From Modestobacter sp. VKM Ac-2977 (GTDB lineage: Bacteria; Actinomycetota; Actinomycetes; Mycobacteriales; Geodermatophilaceae), in NCBI RefSeq assembly GCF_026968045.1, contig NZ_JAPVBQ010000001.1, forward strand, positions 1,005,238-1,069,237: a DNA stretch of 64,000 nucleotides. The letters are read 5' to 3'. Positions 18,026 through 26,975 of the stretch are shown here, in pieces. The notes beneath the pieces are model-generated. The model was given only the letters and a program-made list of their open reading frames with translations. It was not told the DNA's origin and ran no database searches. Numbering within the stretch: position 1 is the stretch's first letter; every line of letters begins with the position of its first letter. A program made the translations under genes and the position numbers.

Positions 18026-18982
18026 ATGGCAACGCTGGACACGGCACCGCGGCCGGTGTCCCCCGCGGCAGGGGCCACGTCGGCCACCGGACGGCGGGGC
18101 ACCCGCCGACGCAAGCGGCGCGGCAACGGGCTGGTCGGCTGGCTGTTCCTGGCCCCGTTCGCGGTGGTCTTCCTGCTGTTCCTGGTGGGCCCGCTGCTGT
18201 ACGCCTTCTACCTCAGCCTCTTCACCAACGGGCTGGCCACGGGCGAGGAGTTCGCCGGACTGGCCAACTACAGCCGGGCCTTCACCGACCCGGCGTTCCT
18301 GTCCGGTGTCTGGTTCGTCGTGCGCTTCGCCGTCGTGGTCATCCCGGCCCAGATGCTGGTCGCCCTGATCGCTGCGCTGGTGCTCGACTCGTTGACCAGC
18401 CGCTTCGCCAAGTTCTCCCGGCTCATGATCTTCGTCCCCTACGCGATCCCCGCCGTCATCGGTGCGGTGCTGTGGGGCTTCCTGTACAGCCCGAACTTCG
18501 GGCCGCTGGAGCAGCTGTTCGGGGAGAGCGCACCGTTCCTGCTGAGCCCGGACAACCTGTTCTACGGGCTGACGAACGTGGTGACCTGGCAGTGGGCCGG
18601 CTACTACATGATCATCATCTACGCGGCGCTGCAGGGGATCGACCCGGCCATCTACGAGGCGGCCCGGATGGACGGCGCGAAGGCCTGGCAGATCGCCACC
18701 CGGATCAAGATCCCGATGATCAGCTCGGCGCTGGTGCTCATCCTGGTCTTCGCCGTCATCGGCACCCTGCAGTTCTTCACCGAGCCCCAGGTGCTGCTGC
18801 CGATCTCCAACGGGTCGATCACCACCGACATCACCCCGAACGTCTACGCCTTCAACCTGGCGTTCCGGTTCGCCCAGTTCAACTACGCCTCGGCCATCTC
18901 CTTCGCCCTGGGCATCGTGGTGTTCATCGGCGTCTACCTCTTCCTCTTCCTGACCCGCAAGCGTGGGGGGTTCCTCAAGTGA
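18026..18982 (+). CDS. ABC sugar permease, MalF-type
   Basis: A 318-residue inner-membrane permease with six predicted helices after a basic N-terminal tail (residues 1-35). The first helix is GWLFLAPFAVVFLLFLVGPLLY, here noted only by its ends GWLFL and GPLLY. The EAA loop that contacts the ATPase is EAARMDGAKAWQ near residue 210. ATG 18026 is taken as the start; an adjacent in-frame GTG is at 18023. It overlaps the next permease by GTGA. It pairs with the MalG-type subunit to form the channel for the sugar importer. Confidence 0.93.
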   Translation: MATLDTAPRPVSPAAGATSATGRRGTRRRKRRGNGLVGWLFLAPFAVVFLLFLVGPLLYAFYLSLFTNGLATGEEFAGLANYSRAFTDPAFLSGVWFVVRFAVVVIPAQMLVALIAALVLDSLTSRFAKFSRLMIFVPYAIPAVIGAVLWGFLYSPNFGPLEQLFGESAPFLLSPDNLFYGLTNVVTWQWAGYYMIIIYAALQGIDPAIYEAARMDGAKAWQIATRIKIPMISSALVLILVFAVIGTLQFFTEPQVLLPISNGSITTDITPNVYAFNLAFRFAQFNYASAISFALGIVVFIGVYLFLFLTRKRGGFLK

Positions 18983-19905
18983 GCGTCCTGTCCAGCCCCG
19001 TCCGCGCCGACGATGCGGTCCACGGCCTCCGGGAGGGCCGCCGTGCCCGACGCCCGCGTCGGCGTCGTACCGGCTCGCACCTGTTCCTCGCCTTCCTCGT
19101 CCTCTACTTCGTGCTGCCGCTGTGGTTCCTCGTCGTGGCCAGCACCAAGAGCCCCGGCGGGCTGTTCAACTCGCCGAACGGCGCCCTGTGGTTCGGGGAG
19201 GAGTTCGCCCTCTTCGACAACCTCTCGACGCTGTTCACCTACAACGACGGCATCTACCTCAGGTGGCTCGGCAACTCGCTGCTCTACGCCTTCGGTGGCG
19301 GCATCGGGGCCACCGTCCTGGCCGTGCTCGCCGGGTACGCGTTCGCCAAGTTCGACTTCCCGGGCCGCCGGATCTCCTTCGCGCTGCTGCTCGGCGCGGT
19401 CATGGTCCCGATGACCGCCCTGGTCATCCCCACCTTCGTGATGCTGTCGGAGGTCGAGCTCACCAACACCGCGTGGGCGGTGATCCTGCCGTCGATGCTC
19501 AGCCCGTTCGGCGTGTACCTGATGCGGGTCTACACCGCCGACGGCGTGCCCGACGAGCTGCTGGACGCGGCCCGGATGGACGGCGCGGGGGAGTTCCGCA
19601 CCTTCTTCCAGGTCGCGCTGCCCCTGATGCGCCCGGCGATCGTCACGGTGCTGCTGCTGTCGGTCGTGGGCACCTGGAACAACTACTTCCTGCCCCTCGC
19701 CGTCCTGTCGGACTCCGAGCTCTTCCCGATCACCGTGGGGATCAACCTCTGGCAGGGACTCGCCGGCGCCAACAACGGCGGCGGCGTCTCCCTCTACACG
19801 CTGATCGTCGTCGGTTCGCTGGTGTCGATCATCCCGCTGATCGCCGCCTTCCTCGGCCTCCAGCGGTACTGGCAGGGCGGCCTGTCCATCGGCAGCCTCA
19901 AGTAG
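18979..19905 (+). CDS. ABC sugar permease, MalG-type
   Basis: The second channel subunit, 308 residues with six helices after an arginine-rich N-terminus. The EAA-type loop DAARMDGAGEFRTFFQVALP is near residue 200 and the C-terminus QRYWQGGLSIGSLK is typical of MalG relatives. The start overlaps the upstream stop (GTGA). It ends with TAG at 19903, one of only three TAG stops in the window. The family's usual C-terminus is reached exactly there, so UAG acts as a real stop here even though the genome encodes a CUA tRNASec. Confidence 0.93.
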   Translation: MSVLSSPVRADDAVHGLREGRRARRPRRRRTGSHLFLAFLVLYFVLPLWFLVVASTKSPGGLFNSPNGALWFGEEFALFDNLSTLFTYNDGIYLRWLGNSLLYAFGGGIGATVLAVLAGYAFAKFDFPGRRISFALLLGAVMVPMTALVIPTFVMLSEVELTNTAWAVILPSMLSPFGVYLMRVYTADGVPDELLDAARMDGAGEFRTFFQVALPLMRPAIVTVLLLSVVGTWNNYFLPLAVLSDSELFPITVGINLWQGLAGANNGGGVSLYTLIVVGSLVSIIPLIAAFLGLQRYWQGGLSIGSLK

Positions 19906-20047
19906 TCCCCCCGGTGGCCCGCCACCGGCGTCGGGTCACGGCCGGCGCGGCACGCCCTCGTGCCGTGCGCCCCGTCCCTCCGGCGAGCCTGCTCCAGGCC
20001 CGTCACCCCATCGCGCGGCCCGGCCGCCCCCACGTCGAGGAACCCTC

Positions 20048-21559
20048 ATGCCCACTGCACAGCTGACGCTCGACCCCCGCTTCACCATCGGCGCCGTCCA
20101 CCGGCGGGTCTTCGGCTCCTTCGTCGAGCACCTGGGCCGCTGCGTCTACGACGGCCTCTACGAGCCCGGTCACCCGACGGCCGACGAGGAGGGCTTCCGG
20201 ACCGACGTGCTGGAGCTGGTCCGCGAGCTCGGGGTCTCGACCATCCGCTACCCCGGCGGCAACTTCGTCTCCGGCTACCGGTGGGAGGACGGCGTCGGGC
20301 CACGGGAGTCCCGGCCCAAGCGCCTGGACCTGGCGTGGCACTCGCTGGAGACCAACCAGGTCGGCCTGCACGAGTTCGCCCGCTGGAACGACAAGGCGGG
20401 CAGCGAGCTGATGCTGGCCGTCAACCTGGGCACCCGCGGTGTGCTGGAGGCCCTCGACCTCCTCGAGTACAGCAACGTCCGGTCCGGGTCGGCGCTGTCG
20501 GACCAGCGGATCGCCGACGGCACCACGGAGCCCTTCGGCGTGAAGATGTGGTGCCTGGGCAACGAGATGGACGGCCCGTGGCAGCTGGGGCACCGCAGCG
20601 CGGAGGACTACGGGAAGATCGCCGCCCAGGCCGCCAAGGCCATGCGCCAGCTGGACCCGTCCGTCGAGCTCGTGGTCTGCGGCAGCTCCAACTCCGCCAT
20701 GCCGACGTTCGGGGCGTGGGAGCGCACCGTGCTGGAGCACACCTACGAGGACGTCGACTTCATCTCCTGCCACGCCTACTACGCCGAGCGCAACGGCGAC
20801 CTGGCCGGCTTCCTCGCCTCGGCCGTCGACATGGACCACTTCATCGAGTCCGTCGTCGCCACCGCCGACCACGTCAAGGCGGAGCTGCGCAGCGCCAAGA
20901 CGATCAACATCGCCTTCGACGAGTGGAACGTCTGGTACCAGGAGCGCTTCCACGCCGAGGACCAGATCACCGACATCGAGAAGTGGCCCTACGCACCCCG
21001 GCTGCTCGAGGACGCCTACCACGTCGCCGACGCCGTCGTCGTCGGCAGCCTGCTGATCTCGCTGCTCAAGCACGCCGACCGGGTCACCTCCGCCAGCCTG
21101 GCGCAGCTGGTGAACGTCATCGCGCCGATCATGACCGAGCCCGGTGGCCCGGCCTGGCGGCAGACGACGTTCTTCCCCTTCGCGCTGACCTCCCGCCTGG
21201 CCCGGGGGAGCGCGCTGCGCGTCGAGCTGTCGAGCGAGACGTACCGCACGACCGAGCACGGCGACGTCCCCCTGGTCGACGCGGTCGCCACCCACGACCC
21301 GGAGACCGGCGCCACGGCGGTCTTCCTGGTCAACCGGGCGATCGAGGGGCCGACGACGGTGACCATCGACGCCCGCAGCCTCGGCGACGTGCGCGTCCTG
21401 GAGACGCACACCCTGAACGACGACGACCCGTATGCGGTCAACACCCTGGCCGAGCCGACCCGGGTCACCCCGGTGGCGAACAAGAGCGCCCACCTGCAGG
21501 ACGGCGTCCTCACCATCGAGCTGCCCCCGGTGTCCTGGACGGCGGTCTCCCTTGGCTGA
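20048..21559 (+). CDS. abfA: alpha-N-arabinofuranosidase, GH51
   Basis: A 503-residue intracellular retaining glycosidase that removes terminal arabinofuranose from arabino-oligosaccharides. The (beta/alpha)8 barrel carries the acid/base Glu173 in CLGNEMDGPWQ and the nucleophile Glu292 in FDEWNVWY; the N-terminal FGSFVEHLGRCVY and IRYPGGNFVSGY are hallmark GH51 segments. A beta-sandwich follows (about 390-503). There is no signal peptide, so it acts on imported sugar, which fits its place after the permeases. Ribosome binding is by GAGGAA just before ATG 20048. Confidence 0.95.
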   Translation: MPTAQLTLDPRFTIGAVHRRVFGSFVEHLGRCVYDGLYEPGHPTADEEGFRTDVLELVRELGVSTIRYPGGNFVSGYRWEDGVGPRESRPKRLDLAWHSLETNQVGLHEFARWNDKAGSELMLAVNLGTRGVLEALDLLEYSNVRSGSALSDQRIADGTTEPFGVKMWCLGNEMDGPWQLGHRSAEDYGKIAAQAAKAMRQLDPSVELVVCGSSNSAMPTFGAWERTVLEHTYEDVDFISCHAYYAERNGDLAGFLASAVDMDHFIESVVATADHVKAELRSAKTINIAFDEWNVWYQERFHAEDQITDIEKWPYAPRLLEDAYHVADAVVVGSLLISLLKHADRVTSASLAQLVNVIAPIMTEPGGPAWRQTTFFPFALTSRLARGSALRVELSSETYRTTEHGDVPLVDAVATHDPETGATAVFLVNRAIEGPTTVTIDARSLGDVRVLETHTLNDDDPYAVNTLAEPTRVTPVANKSAHLQDGVLTIELPPVSWTAVSLG

Positions 21560-21666
21560 CCCCCGGCCCGCCTGCTCAGCGGCCCCGCCCGCCGAGCACC
21601 CGATCACCTCTCCCTCGTCCGCCCTGCCCGGATCCCCGGCATCCCCGACCACCAGGAGTGCGCCCG

Positions 21667-22740
21667 ATGGCGACCGTCACCTATGAGCGAGCGACCTGTG
21701 CCTACGCCGGCTCCGATCGGCTGGCGGTCGACTCGCTCGACCTGACCGTGGCCGACGGGGAGTTCTTGATCCTGGTCGGGCCCTCCGGCTGCGGGAAGTC
21801 CACGTCCCTGCGGATGCTGGCCGGCCTGGAGCAGGTCGACGAGGGGCGCATCCTCATCGACGGCAAGGACGTCACCGACGTCGAGCCGAAGGACCGGGAC
21901 ATCGCGATGGTGTTCCAGAACTACGCGCTCTACCCGCACATGACCGTCGCCGAGAACATGGGCTTCGCGCTGAAGATCGCCGGGATGGACAAGGGGGAAC
22001 GCCGCGCCCGGGTCGAGGAGGCGGCCAGGCTGCTGGACCTGGAGCCCTACCTGGACCGCAAGCCCAAGGCGCTCTCCGGCGGGCAGCGGCAGCGGGTCGC
22101 CATGGGGCGGGCCATCGTCCGCAAGCCCAAGGTCTTCCTGATGGACGAGCCGCTGTCCAACCTCGACGCCAAGCTCCGCGTGCAGACCCGCACCCAGATC
22201 GCCTCGCTGCAGCGCCGGCTGGGCATCACCACCGTCTACGTCACCCACGACCAGGTCGAGGCGATGACCATGGGCGACCGGGTCGCGGTGCTCAAGGACG
22301 GCGAGCTCATGCAGGTCGGTGCTCCCCGCGAGCTCTACGACCGCCCGGCCAACGTCTTCGTCGCCGGCTTCATCGGCTCCCCGGCGATGAACCTCTTCGA
22401 GGTGCCGGTGACCGACGGGGGCGTCCGCTTCGGCGACCGGGTCCACCCGGTGGCGCGGGAGGTCCTGGCCGCCAACGCCGGCGACACGATGACCCTGGGT
22501 GTCCGCCCGGAGGACTTCGACATCTCCGACTCGGGGGCCGCGGTCGAGGTCGACGTCGTCGAGGAACTGGGCGCCGACGCCTACGTCTACGGCCGGCTCA
22601 CCCAGGGGGGCACCGAGTCCCTGGTCACCGTCCGGGTCGACGGCCGGCAGCCACCCCGCCGGGGGGAGCGGGTCCACGTCGTGCCGCGGGCCGACCACGT
22701 CCACCTCTTCGGCAGCGACGGGGTCCGGCTGGCGGACTGA
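21667..22740 (+). CDS. ugpC: ABC transporter ATPase, UgpC/MsmK/MalK type
   Basis: A 357-residue ATPase that energises CUT1 sugar importers. Walker A is GPSGCGKST near residue 38, the signature is LSGGQRQRVAMGRA near 138, Walker B is VFLMDEPLSNLDA, and the switch histidine is in VTHDQVEAMT. A C-terminal OB-type regulatory domain (about 240-357) carries GVRPEDFDI. Many actinobacteria share one such ATPase between several sugar transporters; here it closes the operon and probably serves these permeases first. ATG 21667 is chosen over the long upstream frame because it precedes the conserved N-terminal strand. Confidence 0.94.
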   Translation: MATVTYERATCAYAGSDRLAVDSLDLTVADGEFLILVGPSGCGKSTSLRMLAGLEQVDEGRILIDGKDVTDVEPKDRDIAMVFQNYALYPHMTVAENMGFALKIAGMDKGERRARVEEAARLLDLEPYLDRKPKALSGGQRQRVAMGRAIVRKPKVFLMDEPLSNLDAKLRVQTRTQIASLQRRLGITTVYVTHDQVEAMTMGDRVAVLKDGELMQVGAPRELYDRPANVFVAGFIGSPAMNLFEVPVTDGGVRFGDRVHPVAREVLAANAGDTMTLGVRPEDFDISDSGAAVEVDVVEELGADAYVYGRLTQGGTESLVTVRVDGRQPPRRGERVHVVPRADHVHLFGSDGVRLAD

Positions 22741-22746
22741 CCGTCG

Positions 22747-22769
22747 GGTCCCGCCGGACGGGCGGGACC
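22747..22769 (+). terminator. hairpin ending the arabinoside operon
   Basis: GGTCCCGCC (22747-22755) pairs with GGCGGGACC (22761-22769) around a 5-base loop, 6 bases after the ugpC stop. It separates the sugar operon from selC. Confidence 0.65.
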
Positions 22770-22804
22770 TGCCGGTCCAGCCGTCGGGACGTAAGGTCGG
22801 CGGC

Positions 22805-22900
22805 GGAGACGTCAGGGTGTCTGGTGGCCCCCGCGGCCTCTAAAGCCGACGTGGCCGAGCAACTCGGTCAGGCGGGTTCGATTCCCGTCCGTCTCCGCCA
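22805..22900 (+). tRNA. selC: tRNA-Sec with CUA anticodon
   Basis: A 96-base selenocysteine tRNA with the 3' CCA encoded. The acceptor stem has 7 good pairs (22805-22811 with 22890-22896) and an eighth T-C position; the discriminator is G. The T arm is 5 bp around TTCGATT (22877-22883). The variable arm is long, CCGAG/CTCGG (22855-22859 with 22863-22867), extended by two further pairs. The anticodon stem CGGC/GCCG encloses the loop C-T-C-T-A-A-A (22838-22844), so bases 34-36 (22840-22842) are CTA. Ordinary tRNASec has TCA. The D arm is short, with 4 clear pairs. The selA gene follows 60 bases downstream, which confirms its identity. It should decode UAG. Confidence 0.93.
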
Positions 22901-22907
22901 GCCGCTC

Positions 22908-22937
22908 CGCGGAGCCGGCCCTCGGGCCGGCTCCGCG
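22908..22937 (+). terminator. hairpin after selC
   Basis: A perfect 14-bp stem (22908-22921 with 22924-22937) with a 2-base loop begins 8 bases after the tRNA CCA end. It lies upstream of the selA -10 box, so selC and selAB are probably separate transcripts. Confidence 0.65.
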
Positions 22938-22946
22938 ACGGCCACC

Positions 22947-22952
22947 TACGCT
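22947..22952 (+). promoter_or_regulatory. -10 box of selAB
   Basis: TACGCT ends 8 bases before the selA ATG. The position resembles the other leaderless starts in the window. Confidence 0.5.
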
Positions 22953-22960
22953 CGGCCGCG

Positions 22961-24298
22961 ATGACCACGGACGCCACGACCGCCGCCGCGACCACCGACC
23001 CGCGCCGGCGGGTGCCCCGGACCGACACGGTGCTCGCCGACCCCGCCGTCGCCGCTGCGGTGCAGCGACTGGGCCGGGAACTGGTGAAGCGCGCCGTCCA
23101 GGTCGCGCAACAGCGTGTCCGGGAGGGCGACCTGCCGTCGGAGGACGTCGTCGCCGCCGTGCTGGCCGGGCTGCCCGGCACCGCCAGCAGCCTCTCGCCG
23201 GTGCTCAACGCCACCGGCGTGCTCGTGCACACCAACCTGGGCCGGGCACCGCTGTCGAGCGCGGCCGTGGCCGCGGTGGTGGCGGCCAGCGGCACCACCG
23301 ACGTCGAGCTCGACCTCGGCACCGGCCGCCGCGGCCCGCGGGGAGAGGGAGCGCTGTCGGCGCTGCTGGCCGCCGTGCCCGCCGCCGAGGCCGCGCTGGT
23401 GGTGAACAACTGCGCCGCCGCGCTGGCGCTGGTGGCCACCGCGTTCGGCGGGGAGCTGGTCATCGCGCGTGGGGAGCTGGTCGAGATCGGCGACGGCTTC
23501 CGCATCCCCGACCTGCTGGTCAGCACCGGTGCGCGGCTGCGCGAGGTCGGGACGACGAACCGGGTCTCGCTCACCGACTACACCGACGCCCTCGGCCCGG
23601 ACACCGGCGCGGTGCTCAAGGTGCACCCCTCGAACTTCGTCGTCCGCGGGTTCACCCGGTCCGCCGACGTCGCGGAGCTGGCTCCCGCGCTGGCCGGCAC
23701 CGGGGTGCCGCTGGTCGTCGACGTGGGCAGCGGGCTGCTCCGCCCGCATCCGCTGCTGCCCGACGAGCCGGACCTGGAGACCACGCTGGCCGCCGGCGCG
23801 GACCTGGTGCTGTGCAGCGGCGACAAGCTGCTCGGCGGCCCGCAGGCCGGCATCGTGCTCGGCTCCGCAGCGCTGGTCCAGCGGCTGCGGCGGCACCCGC
23901 TCTACCGGGCGCTGCGGGTGGACAAGACGACCCTGGCAGCCCTGGAGGCGACGGTGCGCGGCCCGGTGCCGCCGGTCCAGCAGATGCTGGACGCCGACCC
24001 GGCCCGGCTGCAGGCCCGGGCCACCGCGGTGGCCGCCGCCCTGCAGGCCCGCGGGATCGAGGCGGTCGCCGTCGCGTCGACCGCGCGGGTCGGCGGTGGG
24101 GGAGCCCCGGAGTTCGAGCTGCCCAGCGCCGCCGTCGCGCTCGACCCGCGGTTCGCCGAAGCGCTGCGACACGGTGACCCGCCGGTGGTCGGCCACCTGG
24201 ACGGCGACCGCACGCTGCTCGACGTGCGCAGCCTGCTCCCCACCGACGACGAGCGGCTCATCACCGCCGTGACGGAGGTGGCCCGCCGGTGGAGCTGA
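22961..24298 (+). CDS. selA: L-seryl-tRNA(Sec) selenium transferase
   Basis: A PLP enzyme that converts seryl-tRNASec to selenocysteinyl-tRNASec using selenophosphate. The 445-residue protein has the SelA N-terminal helical domain for tRNASec binding, the LNATGVLVHTNLGRAPLS segment near residue 85, and the PLP lysine Lys289 in CSGDKLLGGPQAG. Length and motifs match active bacterial SelA. ATG 22961 follows a -10 box directly. It overlaps selB by 10 bases, so both are co-translated. Because SelA reads the body of tRNASec and not its anticodon, it should work on the CUA form without change. Confidence 0.97.
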   Translation: MTTDATTAAATTDPRRRVPRTDTVLADPAVAAAVQRLGRELVKRAVQVAQQRVREGDLPSEDVVAAVLAGLPGTASSLSPVLNATGVLVHTNLGRAPLSSAAVAAVVAASGTTDVELDLGTGRRGPRGEGALSALLAAVPAAEAALVVNNCAAALALVATAFGGELVIARGELVEIGDGFRIPDLLVSTGARLREVGTTNRVSLTDYTDALGPDTGAVLKVHPSNFVVRGFTRSADVAELAPALAGTGVPLVVDVGSGLLRPHPLLPDEPDLETTLAAGADLVLCSGDKLLGGPQAGIVLGSAALVQRLRRHPLYRALRVDKTTLAALEATVRGPVPPVQQMLDADPARLQARATAVAAALQARGIEAVAVASTARVGGGGAPEFELPSAAVALDPRFAEALRHGDPPVVGHLDGDRTLLDVRSLLPTDDERLITAVTEVARRWS

Positions 24299-26058
24299 CC
24301 GCTGCCGCCCGGATGGACGTCCTGGCGACCGCCGGCCACGTCGACCACGGCAAGTCGACGCTGGTGACGGCCCTGACCGGGATGGAGCCGGACCGCTGGG
24401 AGGAGGAGCGCCGGCGCGGGCTCACCATCGATCTGGGGTTCGCCTGGACGACGCTGCCCTCCGGTCGCCGGCTGGCGATCGTCGACGTGCCCGGGCACGA
24501 GCGGTTCGTGGGCAACATGCTCGCCGGGGTCGGTTCGGTGCCCGCCGCGCTGGTCGTGGTCGCCGCGGACGACGGGTGGTCGGCGCAGACCGCCGAGCAC
24601 GTCGCCGTCCTCGATGCCCTCGGGGTGCGGCACGGGCTGCTCGCCGTCACCAAGTCCGACCTCGCCGACCCCGCGCCGGTGCTCGCCGACGCCGCCGAGC
24701 GGCTGGCCGGGACGTCGCTGGGCCGGGTGCCGGCCGTGGCGGTCAGCGCGCGGTCCGGTACCGGGCTGCCGGAGCTGGCCGCTGCGCTGGAGCAGGTGCT
24801 GGCGGGTCTGCCCGCCCCCGAGGCGGTCGCGCCGGTGCGGCTGTGGATCGACCGGGCGTTCACCATCCGGGGCGCCGGGACCGTCGTGACCGGCACCCTG
24901 GCCGCCGGCACGATCACCACCGGCGACCGGCTGGACCTGGGCGGGCGACCGGTGACCGTGCGTGGGCTGCAGTCGCTCGGGGCGCCGGTCGAGGCGGCCT
25001 CGGCCACCGCCCGGGTGGCGCTCAACCTGCGCGGGGTGGCGGTCGAGGAGCTCTCCCGCGGCGACGCGCTGCTCACCCCCGACGCGTTCCGGCGCACCGC
25101 GGACCTCGACGTGACGCTGGTGCGACCGGTCGAGGAGAAGCTGCCCGCGGAGCTGGTCGTGCACATCGGGTCGGCGACGGTCGCGGCGCGCGTACGTCCG
25201 CTGGACGGGTCGGCCCTGCGCCTGCGACTGGCCACCGAGCTGCCGCTGCGGGTGGGGGACCGGCTGCTGCTGCGCGACCCCGGCGCCCGACGGGTGCACG
25301 GTGCCGACGTGCGCGACGTGGACCCACCGGAGCTGCGCCGCCGCGGGGCTGCCCGGACCCGCGCGGCCGAGCTCGCCGAGCAGCCGATGGGTGAGGCCGG
25401 GGCGCGGGCGGACCTGGTGCGGCGGCGGTTCGTGCGCCGGGCGGACTTCGTGGCGATGGGCTGGCCGGTGCCCGCGGACGCCACGGCCGTCGGCCCCTGG
25501 CTCCTCGCTCCGGGGCTGGCCGACGAGCTGGCCGCCCGGGTGCCGCAGGTGGTGGCCCGCTATCGGCAGCTGCGCCCGCTGGAGCCCGGCCCGCCGACCG
25601 CGGTGCTGCGGTCGGCGCTGGAGCTGCCCGATGTCGAGCTGGTGCCTTCGCTGGTGCGGGAGCCCCTGGCGCTGCGGGACGGCCGGGTCGTCTCCGGTGC
25701 CGCGGCGCTGCCGCCGGCGGTGCAACAGGCGGTGGACGGCATCCGCGCCCGCCTGGTGCAGGAGCCGTTCGCCGCCCCGGAGGCCGGTGACCTGGTGGCC
25801 GCCGGACTGGGGCCGCGCGAGCTGGCCGCAGCGGTGCGGGACGAGCAGCTGGTGCGGATCACCGAGGGCATCTACCTGGCACCGGGGGTCGCCGAGCAGG
25901 CCCGGGTCAGGCTCGCGGCGCTGCCGCAGCCGTTCACGCTCAGCGAGGCGCGCAAGGCGTGGGGGACGACCCGCCGGGTCGCCGTCCCACTGGCCGAGTG
26001 GCTCGACGCCCGCGGGGTCACCGTCCGCCAGCCGGACAACACCCGCCGGCTGCGCTGA
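24289..26058 (+). CDS. selB: selenocysteine-specific elongation factor
   Basis: A 589-residue GTPase that carries Sec-tRNASec to the ribosome and binds the SECIS hairpin in the mRNA. The G1 motif is AGHVDHGKST (near residue 20), G3 DVPGHERF, G4 TKSD; EF-Tu-like domains II and III follow, then C-terminal winged-helix domains (about 380-589) for SECIS binding, ending FTLSEARKAWGTTRRVAVPLAEWLDARGV (noted here by FTLSEARKAW). The start is GTG 24289 or ATG 24313; the first is used because it overlaps selA in the usual coupled way. In this organism it should deliver Sec at UAG codons followed by a SECIS. Confidence 0.96.
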   Translation: MELTAAARMDVLATAGHVDHGKSTLVTALTGMEPDRWEEERRRGLTIDLGFAWTTLPSGRRLAIVDVPGHERFVGNMLAGVGSVPAALVVVAADDGWSAQTAEHVAVLDALGVRHGLLAVTKSDLADPAPVLADAAERLAGTSLGRVPAVAVSARSGTGLPELAAALEQVLAGLPAPEAVAPVRLWIDRAFTIRGAGTVVTGTLAAGTITTGDRLDLGGRPVTVRGLQSLGAPVEAASATARVALNLRGVAVEELSRGDALLTPDAFRRTADLDVTLVRPVEEKLPAELVVHIGSATVAARVRPLDGSALRLRLATELPLRVGDRLLLRDPGARRVHGADVRDVDPPELRRRGAARTRAAELAEQPMGEAGARADLVRRRFVRRADFVAMGWPVPADATAVGPWLLAPGLADELAARVPQVVARYRQLRPLEPGPPTAVLRSALELPDVELVPSLVREPLALRDGRVVSGAAALPPAVQQAVDGIRARLVQEPFAAPEAGDLVAAGLGPRELAAAVRDEQLVRITEGIYLAPGVAEQARVRLAALPQPFTLSEARKAWGTTRRVAVPLAEWLDARGVTVRQPDNTRRLR

Positions 26059-26150
26059 CCCGCCGTCTCACCCGACGGGCGCCGCCGGCTCCGTCAGCCG
26101 GACCGCGTGCGTGTGGGACCACCCGGTGGCCGGCGCCAGCCGCGGCAGGG

Positions 26151-26936
26151 TCAGTCGCCGGCCGGGACCCAGCGGGCGGGGCGCTTCTCCCGGAAGGCGG
26201 CGATGCCCTCCTGGCCCTCCTCGCCGGCGAAGAACCGCGCCGACAGCTCCAGCAGCGCCGGGATCTGCCCGGCCAGGTCGGTGCCCGACCGCAGCAGCCG
26301 CTTCGTCTCGGCCAGCGCGGTCGGCGCCCCGGCGGCCAGCGCGGTGACCTGCGCAGCGACGGTGGCGTCGACCTCGTCGTCCGGCACGGCCAGGTCGACC
26401 AGCCCGCCGGCGGCGGCCGTCGCGGCGTCGAAGACCTCGCCGGTGAGCATCAGCCGGTGGACGACGTTCGGCAGCATCCGCGGCCGGCACACCGCGGAGA
26501 TCACCGCCGGGACGACGCCGATCCGCACCTCGGTGAACGCGAAGGTGGCAGCAGCGCCGGCCACCACGACGTCGCAGGCCGCGGCCAGTCCCACCCCACC
26601 CGCGCGAGCCGGGCCGCGGACGGCGGCGAGCACCGGCTTCGGCGCGTTCCAGATCAGCTCCAGCAGCTCGGGGAACTCGTTGACGCCCTGGTCGGCGGCG
26701 GCGCCTCCGGTGGCCTCGGCGAGGTCCATGCCGGAGCAGAACACCCGGCCGGTGTGGTCGAGCACCACCACCCGTACGGCGTCGTCGGCGAAGGCCTCGG
26801 TGAGGGCGGTGCGGAGCTGGGCGCGCATGGCGCGGGAGAGGGCGTTCCGGTTGGCGGGGGAGTCGAGGGTCAGCCGGGCCACGCCGGCGGACACGTCGAC
26901 GGAGAGCACGCGGTCGTCATTGGTCGCGGAGGTCAC
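26151..26936 (-). CDS. enoyl-CoA hydratase/isomerase family protein
   Basis: A 261-residue crotonase-fold protein. The oxyanion-hole segments are VFCSGMDLAEA near residue 67 and GPARAGGVGLAAACDVV near 108, and the acid residue position is in FTEVRIGVVPAVIS. The open frame extends far upstream, antisense to hemW, but GTG 26936 gives the normal family length. It probably acts on a CoA thioester in fatty-acid or amino-acid breakdown; the substrate cannot be read from the sequence. It is divergent from hemW with 39 bases between start codons, so the two share a promoter region. Confidence 0.88.
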   Translation of the reverse strand: MTSATNDDRVLSVDVSAGVARLTLDSPANRNALSRAMRAQLRTALTEAFADDAVRVVVLDHTGRVFCSGMDLAEATGGAAADQGVNEFPELLELIWNAPKPVLAAVRGPARAGGVGLAAACDVVVAGAAATFAFTEVRIGVVPAVISAVCRPRMLPNVVHRLMLTGEVFDAATAAAGGLVDLAVPDDEVDATVAAQVTALAAGAPTALAETKRLLRSGTDLAGQIPALLELSARFFAGEEGQEGIAAFREKRPARWVPAGD

Positions 26937-26975
26937 GCCGCCATCTTGCCGGGGGCGGTCACACTGGGAGCAGCG

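Noticed and set aside
19903-22740. Read-through of the permease TAG into a long open frame that ends as UgpC
   Set aside because: The frame after TAG stays open across the arabinofuranosidase gene in another frame and joins ugpC, but the middle part is arginine-rich shadow sequence. ugpC has its own start, and MalG-type permeases end exactly at the TAG.
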